Shown here: in pieces, positions 16,762-25,102 of the stretch
Numbering within the stretch: position 1 is the first letter of the stretch
Layout of the letters: the number at the start of each line of letters is the position of its first letter
NCBI RefSeq assembly: GCF_000315425.1
Contig: NZ_JH992925.1
Span: forward strand, 150,208-214,207
Reading direction: 5' to 3'
Length of the DNA stretch: 64,000 nt
DNA from: Massilia timonae CCUG 45783
GTDB taxonomy: Bacteria > Pseudomonadota > Gammaproteobacteria > Burkholderiales > Burkholderiaceae_D
Notes under the pieces: generated by a model
Told to the model about the DNA's origin: nothing
Seen by the model: the letters and a program-made list of their open reading frames with translations, nothing else
The model's database searches: none
Made by a program: the position numbers and the translations under genes

Positions 16762-17472
16762 ATGCCTAACATCCTTGCTATCGAAACCTCGGCCGAGCTG
16801 GCGTCCTGCGCGCTTCTGGTCGGGGAAAAAGTCATTGAACGTTCGACGCCCGGCGTGCGCAGCCACTCGCAATCGGTCCTGCCCATGGTGCAGGAACTCT
16901 TGAAAGAGGCCGGCATCGCCCTGGCCGACTGCGACGCCATCGCCTTCGGCGCCGGCCCCGGTTCCTTCACCGGCGTGCGCACCGCCTGCGGCGTGGCCCA
17001 GGGCCTGGCCTATGGCGCCAGATTGCCGGTGCTGCCGCTGGTGACCCTGGAAGCGATGGCCGAGGCCTGCCGCGCCGCCACCGGCGCCGATGAGGTGCTG
17101 GCCGTGCTCGACGCGCGCATGGGCGAGGTGTACTGGGCCCAGTACCGCTTCGACGGCGGCAAGTGGCTCGAGGTCGTGGCGCCGGCGCTGTCGGCGCCGC
17201 AGGATGTGACGCCGCTCGCGGCGGAAGGCCTGAGGGCCTGCGGCAACGGCTTCGCCGAGTATGCCGACGCCTTCGCCGGCCAGCCGTTCGCGCAAGACGC
17301 GCTGGCCGACATCATGCCGCACGCGCGCGAGCTGGCGCTGCTGGCGCGCGGCGCGCTGGCGGCCGGGCAGGGCGTGCCCGCGGCCCAGGCCCAGCCGCTT
17401 TACCTGCGCAACAAGGTCGCCTACACCAGCGCCGAGCGCCAGGCGATCAACCAGGCCAAGGCCGGCGCATGA
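16762..17472 (+). CDS. tsaB: tRNA threonylcarbamoyladenosine protein TsaB
   Basis: A 236-residue ASKHA-fold protein; partner of TsaD and TsaE in making the t6A37 modification of ANN-decoding tRNAs. Family blocks: ILAIETSAELASCALL at the N-terminus, HSQSVLPMVQELL, and FGAGPGSFTGVRTACGVAQG. It is the first gene of a tight run, overlapping rimI by 3 bp, the usual tsaB-rimI pairing. The start follows a GAGAAGG site; the Thr/Ser-rich ATP-loop residues appear intact. Confidence 0.95.
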   Translation: MPNILAIETSAELASCALLVGEKVIERSTPGVRSHSQSVLPMVQELLKEAGIALADCDAIAFGAGPGSFTGVRTACGVAQGLAYGARLPVLPLVTLEAMAEACRAATGADEVLAVLDARMGEVYWAQYRFDGGKWLEVVAPALSAPQDVTPLAAEGLRACGNGFAEYADAFAGQPFAQDALADIMPHARELALLARGALAAGQGVPAAQAQPLYLRNKVAYTSAERQAINQAKAGA

Positions 17473-17936
17473 CGCAGTTGCAGGATACCGGCTTGAGCCT
17501 GGCCCCGATGACGGCGGCCGACGTGGACGAGGTGTGGGCGCTGGAATGCAGTGTCTTTCCCTATCCCTGGAGCCGCGGTAACTTCGTCGACGCCGTGGCC
17601 AGCGGTTACGATTGCTGGACCGTGCGCGACGCTGACGGCGAGCTGGCCGGGTATTATCTGTTGATGTACGCGCTCGACGAGGCGCACCTGCTCGACGTCG
17701 CGGTGGCCGGCAAGCGCCAGCGCCAGGGCCTGGGCCGGCGCCTGCTCTACCAGATCGCGGCGCGCGCGCTCGGTCACGGCATGGCATCGATCCTGCTCGA
17801 GGTGCGGCCGTCGAACGAACGGGCGCTGGAAGTGTATCGGCGGCATGGCTATGTCGAGATCGGCCGCCGCAAGGGCTATTATCCGGCCGGCGCGGCGGGC
17901 CGCGAGGACGCGATCGTGATGAGGCTGGAATTATGA
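17469..17936 (+). CDS. rimI: Ribosomal protein S18-alanine N-acetyltransferase
   Basis: A 155-residue GNAT acetyltransferase. The acetyl-CoA motif A is DVAVAGKRQRQGLGRRLLYQ, with the N-terminal ECSVFPYPWSRGNF block and the C-terminal EVRPSNERALEVYRRHGY then VEIGRRKGYYP typical of RimI. It acetylates the N-terminal Ala of S18 (and in some bacteria other proteins). The ATG overlaps the tsaB stop, and its own stop overlaps the next ATG, so the three genes are translationally chained. Confidence 0.93.
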   Translation: MTQLQDTGLSLAPMTAADVDEVWALECSVFPYPWSRGNFVDAVASGYDCWTVRDADGELAGYYLLMYALDEAHLLDVAVAGKRQRQGLGRRLLYQIAARALGHGMASILLEVRPSNERALEVYRRHGYVEIGRRKGYYPAGAAGREDAIVMRLEL

Positions 17937-18826
17937 AGAACGTGAGCCAGCGCGACGCGCTGTTCCTGGCCGAGATGGGCATCGGCCCGCTGTGGCAGCC
18001 GCGCAATGCGCCGGCGGGCGGGGCGGATCCGGTGGCCGAGGCGGCCGTCGTCGAGGCGGCGCCGGAAGCCGCGGAGCCCGCGCCGGCGCCCGTATCTGCG
18101 TCAATTTCTGCGCCTGCACCAGCGCCGGCACCAGCGCCGGCCGCGCGCGAGCATACGCCGCTATCCGCGCCGCCTTACCGCAATCCGCCGCCGGTGCAAG
18201 ATGAATCGGCCTGGGACGACAGCGCCGCGCCCGAGCCGGCGGCGCCCGACGTCGCCAATATGGACTGGGCCGGGCTGCGCCAGGCGATCGCCGCCTGCAA
18301 GGATTGCGCCTGCGGCGCAGGCCGCAAGCCGGTGCACGGCGCCGGTCCGCGCCAGGCGCGCTGGCTGATCGCCGCCGGCACCCCGAGCGCGCTCGACGAA
18401 GAGGCCGGCCAGCCGCTCACGGGCGAGCCCGGCAAGCTGCTCGACAATATGCTGCACGCGGTCGGGCTGTCGCGCGAGCGCGATGCCTACGTCACGCCGC
18501 TGGTCAAGTGCCGGCCGCTGAACGCGAAGGGCGGCGACCGCGCGCCGACTCCCGGCGAGATTGCCGCCTGCCGTCCCTTCGTCGAACGCGAACTGGCGCT
18601 CACCGGGGCCACGACCGTGCTGACCCTGGGCCAGGTCGCGACCAACGGCCTGCTGGGCCGCGCGCTGCAGGAGCCGCTGGCCGGCGCCCGTGGCGAGGTC
18701 CATCGCCTGGGCGAGGCACCGCTGGTGGCGACCCTGCATCCGGGCGAACTGCTGCTGCGCGGCGAAAACAAGGCGCTGGCCTGGGCCGACCTGTGCCGGG
18801 CACGCTCCCTTGGACCACGCGACTAG
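17933..18826 (+). CDS. Family-4-like uracil-DNA glycosylase homologue with altered active site
   Basis: A 297-residue protein with a Pro/Ala-rich linker (about residues 25-105) before a UDG-fold domain. The four iron-sulfur cysteines of family 4 appear present (C122 and C125, C193 in VKCRPLNAKGG, C213 in AACRPF), as is the LHPGELL motif (H269). However the catalytic motif, normally GEAPG followed by EED, reads AAGTPSALDEE (147-157): the Glu and the second Gly are gone. It may have lost glycosylase activity or changed specificity; in many beta-proteobacteria this position beside rimI holds a standard UDG. The start overlaps rimI by 4 bp. Confidence 0.75.
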   Translation: MKNVSQRDALFLAEMGIGPLWQPRNAPAGGADPVAEAAVVEAAPEAAEPAPAPVSASISAPAPAPAPAPAAREHTPLSAPPYRNPPPVQDESAWDDSAAPEPAAPDVANMDWAGLRQAIAACKDCACGAGRKPVHGAGPRQARWLIAAGTPSALDEEAGQPLTGEPGKLLDNMLHAVGLSRERDAYVTPLVKCRPLNAKGGDRAPTPGEIAACRPFVERELALTGATTVLTLGQVATNGLLGRALQEPLAGARGEVHRLGEAPLVATLHPGELLLRGENKALAWADLCRARSLGPRD

Positions 18827-19787
18827 CACCTACCAGGCGACCTTCCACCGCCGCTGGGGCCACCTGCGGCGGGCCCCGGTGCGCGCGCTGGCCTGGCTGC
18901 TCGATTCTCCCGACCTGCTGGACGTCGATGCCCCGGCGTGGGCGGGGCGCATCGCTGCGCTCGGCCCGGTCACCCCCGGCGTGGCCGACTGGCTGGCGCA
19001 ACTCGACCAGGACCCGTCCAGGCTGGCGGCGGCGCTGGGCGACAAGACCTACACCCGCCTCGGGCTGTACGCCGAAAAGCTGATGGCCTTCTATTTCGCC
19101 GAGCAGGGCCGCCTGGTGCGCCACGGCCTGCAGGTGCGCGCCGCCCGCAACGACACGGTGGGCGAGTTCGACTTCCTGCTCGAGCGCGGGCCGGATGCGC
19201 TGACGCATATCGAGTTCGCCACCAAGTTCTACCTGCTCGATGGCGGCGCTTCTAATGAATTCGACGCCCTCGTGGGCCCCAACCTGGCCGACAGCCTGGG
19301 CCTCAAGATGCGCAAGGTATTCGAGCGCCAGCTCGCACTGGGCGATCACCCGGCGGCGCAGGCGCTGCTGCCGCTTCCCGTGACCCAGGCGCAAGCCCTG
19401 ATCAAGGGCTGGCTGTTCTACCCGTCCGGCAGCTGGCCGGCAATGCAGGGCATCACGGCCGGCCACTGCCGCGGCTTCTGGTGCGCCCTCGACGAACTGG
19501 ACGCCATCCCCGGCGAGGAGTTCCTGATCCTGCCCAAGCTGGAATGGCTGGCGCCATATCTGGCGCAAGCACCTGCGCAGTCGTCCGACCGGCTCCTGAC
19601 CCGCCCCCAACTCGGCGCCACGCTGGCGCAAGCCTTCGACACATCCAGCACGCCGGTACTGGTAGCGATCGTGCGCCGCCAGGGCGATCTCATCGAAGAA
19701 GCCGAACGCGGCTTCATCGTCCCCAACGACTGGCGCACCCGCGCCGCCCAAGCGCGCCTGGCGAAACCGCTCCACCCCTCTCCATGA
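18810..19787 (+). CDS. DUF1853 family protein
   Basis: A 325-residue protein of the DUF1853 family, identified by the N-terminal TFHRRWGHLRRAPVRALAWL, the central RLGLYAEKLMAFYFAEQ and the nuclease-like VGEFDFLLERGPD then THIEFATKFYL block (a PD-(D/E)xK-like pattern: D and E in strands followed by ExK-type spacing). No ATG is available at the N-terminus; TTG at 18810, inside the end of the UDG gene, gives MDHATSTYQATFHRRW and is the best start. Function unknown; the nuclease resemblance is my inference. Its stop codon's last base is the first base of a repeat element. Confidence 0.75.
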   Translation: MDHATSTYQATFHRRWGHLRRAPVRALAWLLDSPDLLDVDAPAWAGRIAALGPVTPGVADWLAQLDQDPSRLAAALGDKTYTRLGLYAEKLMAFYFAEQGRLVRHGLQVRAARNDTVGEFDFLLERGPDALTHIEFATKFYLLDGGASNEFDALVGPNLADSLGLKMRKVFERQLALGDHPAAQALLPLPVTQAQALIKGWLFYPSGSWPAMQGITAGHCRGFWCALDELDAIPGEEFLILPKLEWLAPYLAQAPAQSSDRLLTRPQLGATLAQAFDTSSTPVLVAIVRRQGDLIEEAERGFIVPNDWRTRAAQARLAKPLHPSP

Positions 19788-20230
19788 GGGTCAGTGTCGA
19801 ATTGTTTGACAACTTTCCAGAATCCCCAGTAATTCGCCCCCGAGTCGCGCCTTTTCAGGTGTCAAACTCGACAGTAAACAATGAGGGTCGGAGTCGAATT
19901 GTTTGGCAACTTTGAGGAATTGCCCAATAAATCAACTCTGACCCTGATTCTTTTTTTGCCAGTTGGATCTGTTTAAGTGGAGGTATGGCAACGAATGCGG
20001 AGACTGCCGAACAGCAGAGGAATGCGCTGAAGAGGAACTGCCTGTCTGCCCCAAATTTCGTTGCAAAATAATTAGGGTCAGAGTCGATTTATTGAGCAAT
20101 TCCCCACGCCAGCGAGCAATCCGGGACAGAGTGCGCTGCCCGAGCAAGTGCGTATGGTAATCAGCCGCCTTGTTCGCGCGCCGAGCAATAGCTGGCGCGA
20201 AACGTTGTCAAACAATTCGACACTGACCCT
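19787..20230. repeat. 444-bp concentric inverted-repeat element with GGGTCAG ends
   Basis: The stretch between two convergent genes is bounded by a perfect 27-bp inverted repeat (19787-19813 and 20204-20230; core AGGGTCAGTGTCGAATTG). A diverged direct copy (3 mismatches) lies at 19884-19910 and a degraded inverted one at 19858-19875. Inside, a second 34-bp inverted repeat with 3 mismatches (19916-19949 and 20070-20103) is centred within 1 bp of the outer one. No credible gene is inside; a 65-codon open frame at 19963-20160 lacks support. It resembles a non-autonomous, MITE- or REP-like element, possibly nested insertions. It may also terminate transcription from both sides. No transposase is in the window. 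Confidence 0.8.
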
Positions 20231-20254
20231 GATTTCCCTGATTTGAGCCGGAGG

Positions 20255-21514
20255 TCAGTGCTTGCCTTCGCCGATCAGTCCGAGCGAATCGTGTTCGCGC
20301 TGGTTGAGGGTATGGCGGCGCTGGATCAGGAGCATGATGCCGGCGACCGACAGGCCGAAGATGACGATGATGATGTTCAGGTCCAGGTTCAGCGTGATCA
20401 TGATCGCGTAGGCGGCCAGCATCACCAGGATCGACAGGTTTTCGTTGAAGTTCTGCACCGCGATCGAGTGGCCCGCGCTCATCAGGACGTGGCCGCGGTG
20501 CTGCAGCAGCGCGTTCATCGGCACCACGAAGAAGCCCGACAGGAAGCCGATCAGGGCCAGCAGCGGATAGGCCACCGTCACCGAGGTCACGAACACCATG
20601 CTGGTCACGACCAGGCCCATGATGATGCCCATCGGGATCACGGTCAGCGACTTGCGCAGCGGGATCATGCGCGCCGCCATCGCCGCGCCCAGCGCCACGC
20701 CGATCGCGACCACGCCGATCAGGTTCGTCGCCTTGTCCAGTGGCATGCCGAGCGAGCGCTCGGCCCATTTCAGCACGATGAATTGCAGGGTCGCGCCGGC
20801 GCCCCAGAACAAGGTCGTCACCGCCAGCGAAATCTGGCCCAGCTTGTCGCGCCACAAGGTGGCCGAGCAGTTGGCGAAATCGGCGATCAGCTTGGCCGGA
20901 TTGCGTTCCTGGTGCTCGTAGCGGGCGCCGGTGTCCGGGATGCGCAGGTTGAACAGGGCGGCCAGGATATAGATGCCGACCACCACCGCCATCGCGGCTT
21001 CGGCGCCGCTCGTGATGCCCAGGCCGGCGAAGGCGTCGAACGATAGCAGGAAGGCCGTGCCGCGCTCGCTCACCAGCGTGCCGCCGAGGACGGTGCCGAG
21101 GATGATCGACATCACCGTCAGTCCCTCGATCCAGCCATTGGCGGGCACGAGTTTTTCGGGCGGCAGCAGTTCGGTCAGGATGCCGTACTTGGCGGGCGAA
21201 TACACGGCCGCGCCGAAGCCGACCACGGCATAGGCGAGCAGGGGATGGACGGTGAAGAACATCAGGGCGCAGCCGATGACCTTGATGATGTTCGCGATGA
21301 ACATCACGCGCCCCTTGGGCAGCGAATCGGCGAAGGCGCCCACGAAAGCGGCGAGCAGGACGTAGAACAGCACGAATGACAGCTTCAGCAACGGAGTCAG
21401 CGATGCCGGGGCGTCCATTGCGACGAGCAGGCTGATCGCGACAAACAGGAGCGCGTTATCCGCCAGCGACGAGAAGAACTGCGCCGCCATGATGGTATAG
21501 AAACCACGGTTCAT
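20255..21514 (-). CDS. lplT: Lysophospholipid transporter LplT (MFS)
   Basis: A 419-residue major-facilitator protein with about 12 hydrophobic segments. The N-terminal FYTIMAAQFFSSLADNALLF and the ADSLPKGRVMFIANIIK loop are LplT features; the YSPAKYGILTELLPPEKLVPANG block is diagnostic. LplT flips lysophospholipids (lyso-PE) inward across the cytoplasmic membrane for re-acylation. In enterobacteria it pairs with aas; here the acyltransferase gene is not adjacent. The start MNRGFYTIM is the family start although its ribosome site is weak. It is divergent from alr. Confidence 0.93.
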   Translation of the reverse strand: MNRGFYTIMAAQFFSSLADNALLFVAISLLVAMDAPASLTPLLKLSFVLFYVLLAAFVGAFADSLPKGRVMFIANIIKVIGCALMFFTVHPLLAYAVVGFGAAVYSPAKYGILTELLPPEKLVPANGWIEGLTVMSIILGTVLGGTLVSERGTAFLLSFDAFAGLGITSGAEAAMAVVVGIYILAALFNLRIPDTGARYEHQERNPAKLIADFANCSATLWRDKLGQISLAVTTLFWGAGATLQFIVLKWAERSLGMPLDKATNLIGVVAIGVALGAAMAARMIPLRKSLTVIPMGIIMGLVVTSMVFVTSVTVAYPLLALIGFLSGFFVVPMNALLQHRGHVLMSAGHSIAVQNFNENLSILVMLAAYAIMITLNLDLNIIIVIFGLSVAGIMLLIQRRHTLNQREHDSLGLIGEGKH

Positions 21515-21673
21515 TCGAGAATTCACAAATCTGGTCCGGGTTGCTTTATACCATGAATGCATAGACCGGCGAAACCGGAAACGCGGCCACGGCGGCGGCG
21601 CGCGGCCCGCTCCGGTAAAATAGGCACTTGACGTTTTATACCGGATTCCCTCCGTTTTTCTTAAAAGATTGCC

Positions 21674-22780
21674 ATGCCGCGTCCGCTCTTCGCCACCATC
21701 CACCTCGATTCCATGCAACACAATCTGGCCCGGGCGCGCAGCTGCGCGCCGCTGGCGAAGATCTGGGCCGTCGTCAAGGCCGATGCCTACGGCCACGGCC
21801 TGGAACGCGCGCTGCGCGGCTTCGCCACCGCCGACGGCCTGGCGCTGGTCGAGCTGGAAAGCGCGATCCGCCTGCGCGAACTCGGCTGGATCAAGCCGAT
21901 TCTTTTATTAGAGGGATTCTTCGAAGCGGCCGACGTGCCCATGCTGGCCGAGCACAATATCGCCACTGCCGTGCACAGCATCGAGCAGGTCAAGCTGCTG
22001 GAGTACACCCAGCTGTACCGCCCGATCGACGTCTACCTCAAGATGAACACCGGGATGAACCGCCTGGGCTTTCCGCCCGCCGAGTACGCCGCCGCCTGGC
22101 AGCGCCTGCGCGCGATCCGCGACGTGCGCTCGATCACCCACATGACCCATTTCGCCAATGCCGATGAACTCGAACATCCGCGCCTGACGATCGCCGAGCA
22201 GGTGCGGCGCTTCCAGCTGGGCGCCGCCGACCTGGCCGGCGAGCGCAGCCTGTCGAACTCGGGCGGCGTGCTGCACCAGGCCGAACTGGCCGACCAGTTG
22301 TCGAACGACTGGGTCCGGCCCGGCATCATGCTGTACGGCGGCACGCCGGGCGGCCGCAGCGCCCAGGATTTCGGCCTGCGTCCCACCATGACCCTGCGCT
22401 CGGAAGTGATCGGCATCCAGCACATCGGGCCGGGCGACACGGTCGGCTACGGCAGCCGCTTCGAGGCCGATGGGCCGATGACGATCGGCGTGGTGGCCTG
22501 CGGCTATGCCGACGGCTATCCGCGCAGCGCGCCGCACGGCACGCCGGTGATCGTCGACGGCGTGCGCACGACCCTGGTCGGCCGGGTCTCGATGGACATG
22601 ATGACCGTCGATCTCACACCTGTCCCCAACGCCCGCATCGGCAGCAAGGTCACCCTGTGGGGCGACGGGTTGCCGATCGACGACGTGGCCCAGGCCGCCG
22701 GCACCATCGGCTACGAGCTGATGTGCGCGCTGGCGCCGCGCGTGCGCGTGACCGAAGGCCGTCTCGGCACCGACGGTTGA
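21674..22780 (+). CDS. alr: Alanine racemase
   Basis: A 368-residue PLP enzyme converting L-Ala to D-Ala for peptidoglycan. The PLP lysine is K35 in AVVKADAYGHG, and the catalytic tyrosine is Y259 in TVGYGSRF. Other blocks: YLKMNTGMNRLGF, the LSNSGGVLHQ and WVRPGIMLYGG segments, and VSMDMMTVDL. Length matches the family. It is followed 31 bp later by radA, an order common in Burkholderiales, so the two probably share a transcript. Confidence 0.96.
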   Translation: MPRPLFATIHLDSMQHNLARARSCAPLAKIWAVVKADAYGHGLERALRGFATADGLALVELESAIRLRELGWIKPILLLEGFFEAADVPMLAEHNIATAVHSIEQVKLLEYTQLYRPIDVYLKMNTGMNRLGFPPAEYAAAWQRLRAIRDVRSITHMTHFANADELEHPRLTIAEQVRRFQLGAADLAGERSLSNSGGVLHQAELADQLSNDWVRPGIMLYGGTPGGRSAQDFGLRPTMTLRSEVIGIQHIGPGDTVGYGSRFEADGPMTIGVVACGYADGYPRSAPHGTPVIVDGVRTTLVGRVSMDMMTVDLTPVPNARIGSKVTLWGDGLPIDDVAQAAGTIGYELMCALAPRVRVTEGRLGTDG

Positions 22781-22811
22781 ACAGCGGCCCGACCAACCCC
22801 ATATCCATACG

Positions 22812-24188
22812 ATGGCAAAAGCAAAAACCAATTACACCTGCAGCGAGTGCGGCGCGATCGCCAGCCGCTGGACCGGCCAGTGCGCCGACTGCAAGGCCTG
22901 GAACACGATGGTCGAGACGGTCGTCGACACGCCCGGCGTCAACCGCATGTCGCAGACCCCGCACCGCAGCCTGGCGCAGACCGCGCCGGTGCTGTCGCTG
23001 GCCGACATCGAGGCGATCGACGTGCCGCGCTTCGGCACCGGCATCGAGGAATTCGACCGCGTGCTGGGCGGCGGCCTGGTGGCCGGCGGCGTGGTCCTGA
23101 TCGGCGGCGATCCCGGCATCGGCAAGTCGACCCTGCTGTTGCAGGCGCTGTCGAGCCTGTCGCTGGTCCGCAGCACGCTCTACGTCAGCGGCGAGGAATC
23201 CGGCGCCCAGATCGCGCTGCGCGCGCGCCGCCTGGCGGTGGACGCCAAGGAACTCAAGTTGCAGGCCGAGATCCAGCTCGAGAAAATCCTCGGCACCATC
23301 GCCGACCTCAAGCCCGACGTGGTGGTGATCGACTCGATCCAGACCATGTATTCGGATGCGCTCACCTCGGCCCCCGGCTCGGTGGCCCAGGTGCGCGAAT
23401 GCGCGGCCCAGCTCACGCGGGTGGCCAAGCAGACCGGCGTGACCATGATCCTGGTCGGCCACGTCACCAAGGAAGGCGCGCTGGCCGGCCCGCGCGTGCT
23501 GGAACACATCGTCGACACCGTGCTGTACTTCGAAGGCGACACCCAATCGAGCTACCGCCTGGTGCGGGCGATCAAGAACCGCTTCGGCGCGGTGAACGAG
23601 CTGGGCGTGTTCGCGATGACCGAGAAGGGCCTGAAGGGCGTCTCGAATCCTTCCGCGCTGTTCCTGTCGCAGCACGACAGCCAGGTGCCGGGCTCCTGCG
23701 TGATGGTGACGCAGGAGGGAACAAGACCGCTGTTAGTCGAAATTCAAGCGCTGGTCGACACCAGCCACCTGCCCAACGCGCGCCGCCTGTCGGTCGGCCT
23801 GGAACAGAACCGCCTGGCGATGCTGCTGGCGGTCCTGCACCGCCACGCCGGCATCGCGGCCTTCGACCAGGACGTGTTCATCAATGCGGTCGGCGGCGTC
23901 AAGATCACCGAACCGGCGGCCGACCTGGCCGTGCTGCTGGCGATCAACTCGTCGATGCGCAACAAGCCGCTGCCGCGCGGGCTGGTGGTGTTCGGCGAGG
24001 TCGGCCTGGCCGGCGAGATCCGGCCGGCGCCGCGCGGCCAGGAGCGCTTGCGCGAAGCGGCCAAGCTGGGCTTCTCGCTGGCGCTGATCCCGAAAGCGAA
24101 TGCGCCGAAGGCCAAGATCGAGGGCATGAACATCATCGCCGTCGAGCGCATCGAGGAGGCGTTCAGCAAGTTGCGCGAGATCGACTGA
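22812..24188 (+). CDS. radA: DNA repair protein RadA
   Basis: A 458-residue RecA-related helicase that aids branch migration in recombinational repair. The N-terminal C4 zinc finger (CSECG ... CADCK), Walker A GGDPGIGKST, the RadA-specific KNRFG motif (in AIKNRFGAVNELG) and the C-terminal Lon-like domain (ITEPAADLAVLLAINSS, then GEVGLAGEIRP) are all present. Full length for the family. No frameshift or missing motif is seen. Confidence 0.96.
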   Translation: MAKAKTNYTCSECGAIASRWTGQCADCKAWNTMVETVVDTPGVNRMSQTPHRSLAQTAPVLSLADIEAIDVPRFGTGIEEFDRVLGGGLVAGGVVLIGGDPGIGKSTLLLQALSSLSLVRSTLYVSGEESGAQIALRARRLAVDAKELKLQAEIQLEKILGTIADLKPDVVVIDSIQTMYSDALTSAPGSVAQVRECAAQLTRVAKQTGVTMILVGHVTKEGALAGPRVLEHIVDTVLYFEGDTQSSYRLVRAIKNRFGAVNELGVFAMTEKGLKGVSNPSALFLSQHDSQVPGSCVMVTQEGTRPLLVEIQALVDTSHLPNARRLSVGLEQNRLAMLLAVLHRHAGIAAFDQDVFINAVGGVKITEPAADLAVLLAINSSMRNKPLPRGLVVFGEVGLAGEIRPAPRGQERLREAAKLGFSLALIPKANAPKAKIEGMNIIAVERIEEAFSKLREID

Positions 24189-24278
24189 CGGTCAGATCCT
24201 GGCGGGCTGGGCCGTTGGCTGTCGGATTTCCTGGAAGATTCTATAATTGTGTCTTGTTCACTGTATTCGGGTAAACAC

Positions 24279-24599
24279 GTGTATCAAGACCAAAGGAAAT
24301 CTCCACGCAAGGTGTACCGCACCAAGGCCATGCTCGCCATGGACGGCCAGCCGCCGATCGGCGGCAAGACCACCGACGTCGGCGCCAGCGGCGTGAGCAT
24401 CAGTGTCGGCGATCCGCTGGCGGTCGGGCAGGCCGGCCAGTTGGCCTTCGACCTGTTGGTCGAGGGCAGCTTCGTCACCATCAATACCCGGGCCAAGGTG
24501 TCGTACTGCATCTTCAGCAGCGGCGAGTTCAAGGTCGGTTTCCAGTTCCTGCAGCCCGACCTGGCCGCGGTGACGGCGCTGGCGCGTTTCATGCGGTAA
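24279..24599 (+). CDS. PilZ-domain protein
   Basis: A small single-domain PilZ protein of 106 residues if started at GTG 24279. The first cyclic di-GMP motif RxxxR is present (RKSPR near the N-terminus), while the second, normally D/N-x-S-x-x-G, reads DVGASG, with Gly in place of the first Ser. A TATAAT at 24242-24247 suggests transcription begins near 24255, which argues against the alternative upstream GTG at 24249. It would be a cyclic di-GMP receptor of unknown target; the changed second motif may weaken binding. It stands alone between radA and the phosphate operon. Confidence 0.75.
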   Translation: MYQDQRKSPRKVYRTKAMLAMDGQPPIGGKTTDVGASGVSISVGDPLAVGQAGQLAFDLLVEGSFVTINTRAKVSYCIFSSGEFKVGFQFLQPDLAAVTALARFMR

Positions 24600-24703
24600 C
24601 GGTGGCGGCAGCGCCAGGCCGATGACAGCGCCTGGTATACGACAAGCGGCGAGCGCCATCGGTCTCGCCGCCTGCTGTATTGGCCCACTGAGCGGGCCAT
24701 TCG

Positions 24704-24820
24704 CTATTCGTGATAGCGGTCGTGCAAATCGCTGGAACTGCCGCGGATCTCCTGGTAGATCTCGAACGCCACGAGGGCGGCCAATCCGCTCAGAATCCCC
24801 ATCACCATCAGATCTAACAT
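24704..24820 (-). CDS. Possible 38-residue single-pass membrane peptide
   Basis: A short leftward frame encodes a peptide with a hydrophobic N-terminal half (MLDLMVMGILSGLAALVAFE) and a charged tail (IYQEIRGSSSDLHDRYHE), the layout of small membrane proteins. GAGAGGCG lies 9-16 bases before the ATG, a poor to fair ribosome site. No homologue is recalled. Leftward-oriented Pho half-sites (TGTCATG on the minus strand at 24914-24920) lie upstream, so phosphate control is conceivable. The remaining bases from 24600 to 24987 hold only an 8-bp hairpin at 24646-24671 and a 6-bp one at 24681-24699. Confidence 0.4.
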   Translation of the reverse strand: MLDLMVMGILSGLAALVAFEIYQEIRGSSSDLHDRYHE

Positions 24821-24987
24821 TAAAACCAAACGCCTCTCGGCATCCCCTCCATGTCATGACTACCCTTTCAGGATAGCAGGCAATGGTGTATTTACAAGCT
24901 CCATGGTGCGGAACATGACATTATTCGGCTGACGCCGATGTCCATCCGCGCGCCGCGCTGTGCCCAGGGATGACATCCTTGCGCGCG

Positions 24988-25049
24988 TGTCATGTTCATG
25001 TCACATTCGCCAAATATGTCATGAACCTGTCATATTCGCCCGTTAGACT
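24988..25049 (+). promoter_or_regulatory. Tandem Pho boxes and promoter of pstS
   Basis: Two full Pho boxes, each two 7-mers spaced 4 bp: TGTCATG-TTCA-TGTCACA (24988-25005) and TGTCATG-AACC-TGTCATA (25017-25034), offset by 29 bp, about three helical turns. A -10-like TTAGACT (25043-25049) follows the second box at the distance expected when PhoB replaces a -35 element. This is the site through which phosphorylated PhoB should activate the whole downstream operon. Confidence 0.92.
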
Positions 25050-25102
25050 GCGCAGCATCGTCAGCGGGATCGTCCCGTGGTGTCACTTCCAAAGGATCCG
25101 AT

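Noticed and set aside
19963..20160. A 65-codon open frame inside the 444-bp foldback element
   Set aside because: It starts without a ribosome site, overlaps one arm of the inner repeat and resembles no protein family.
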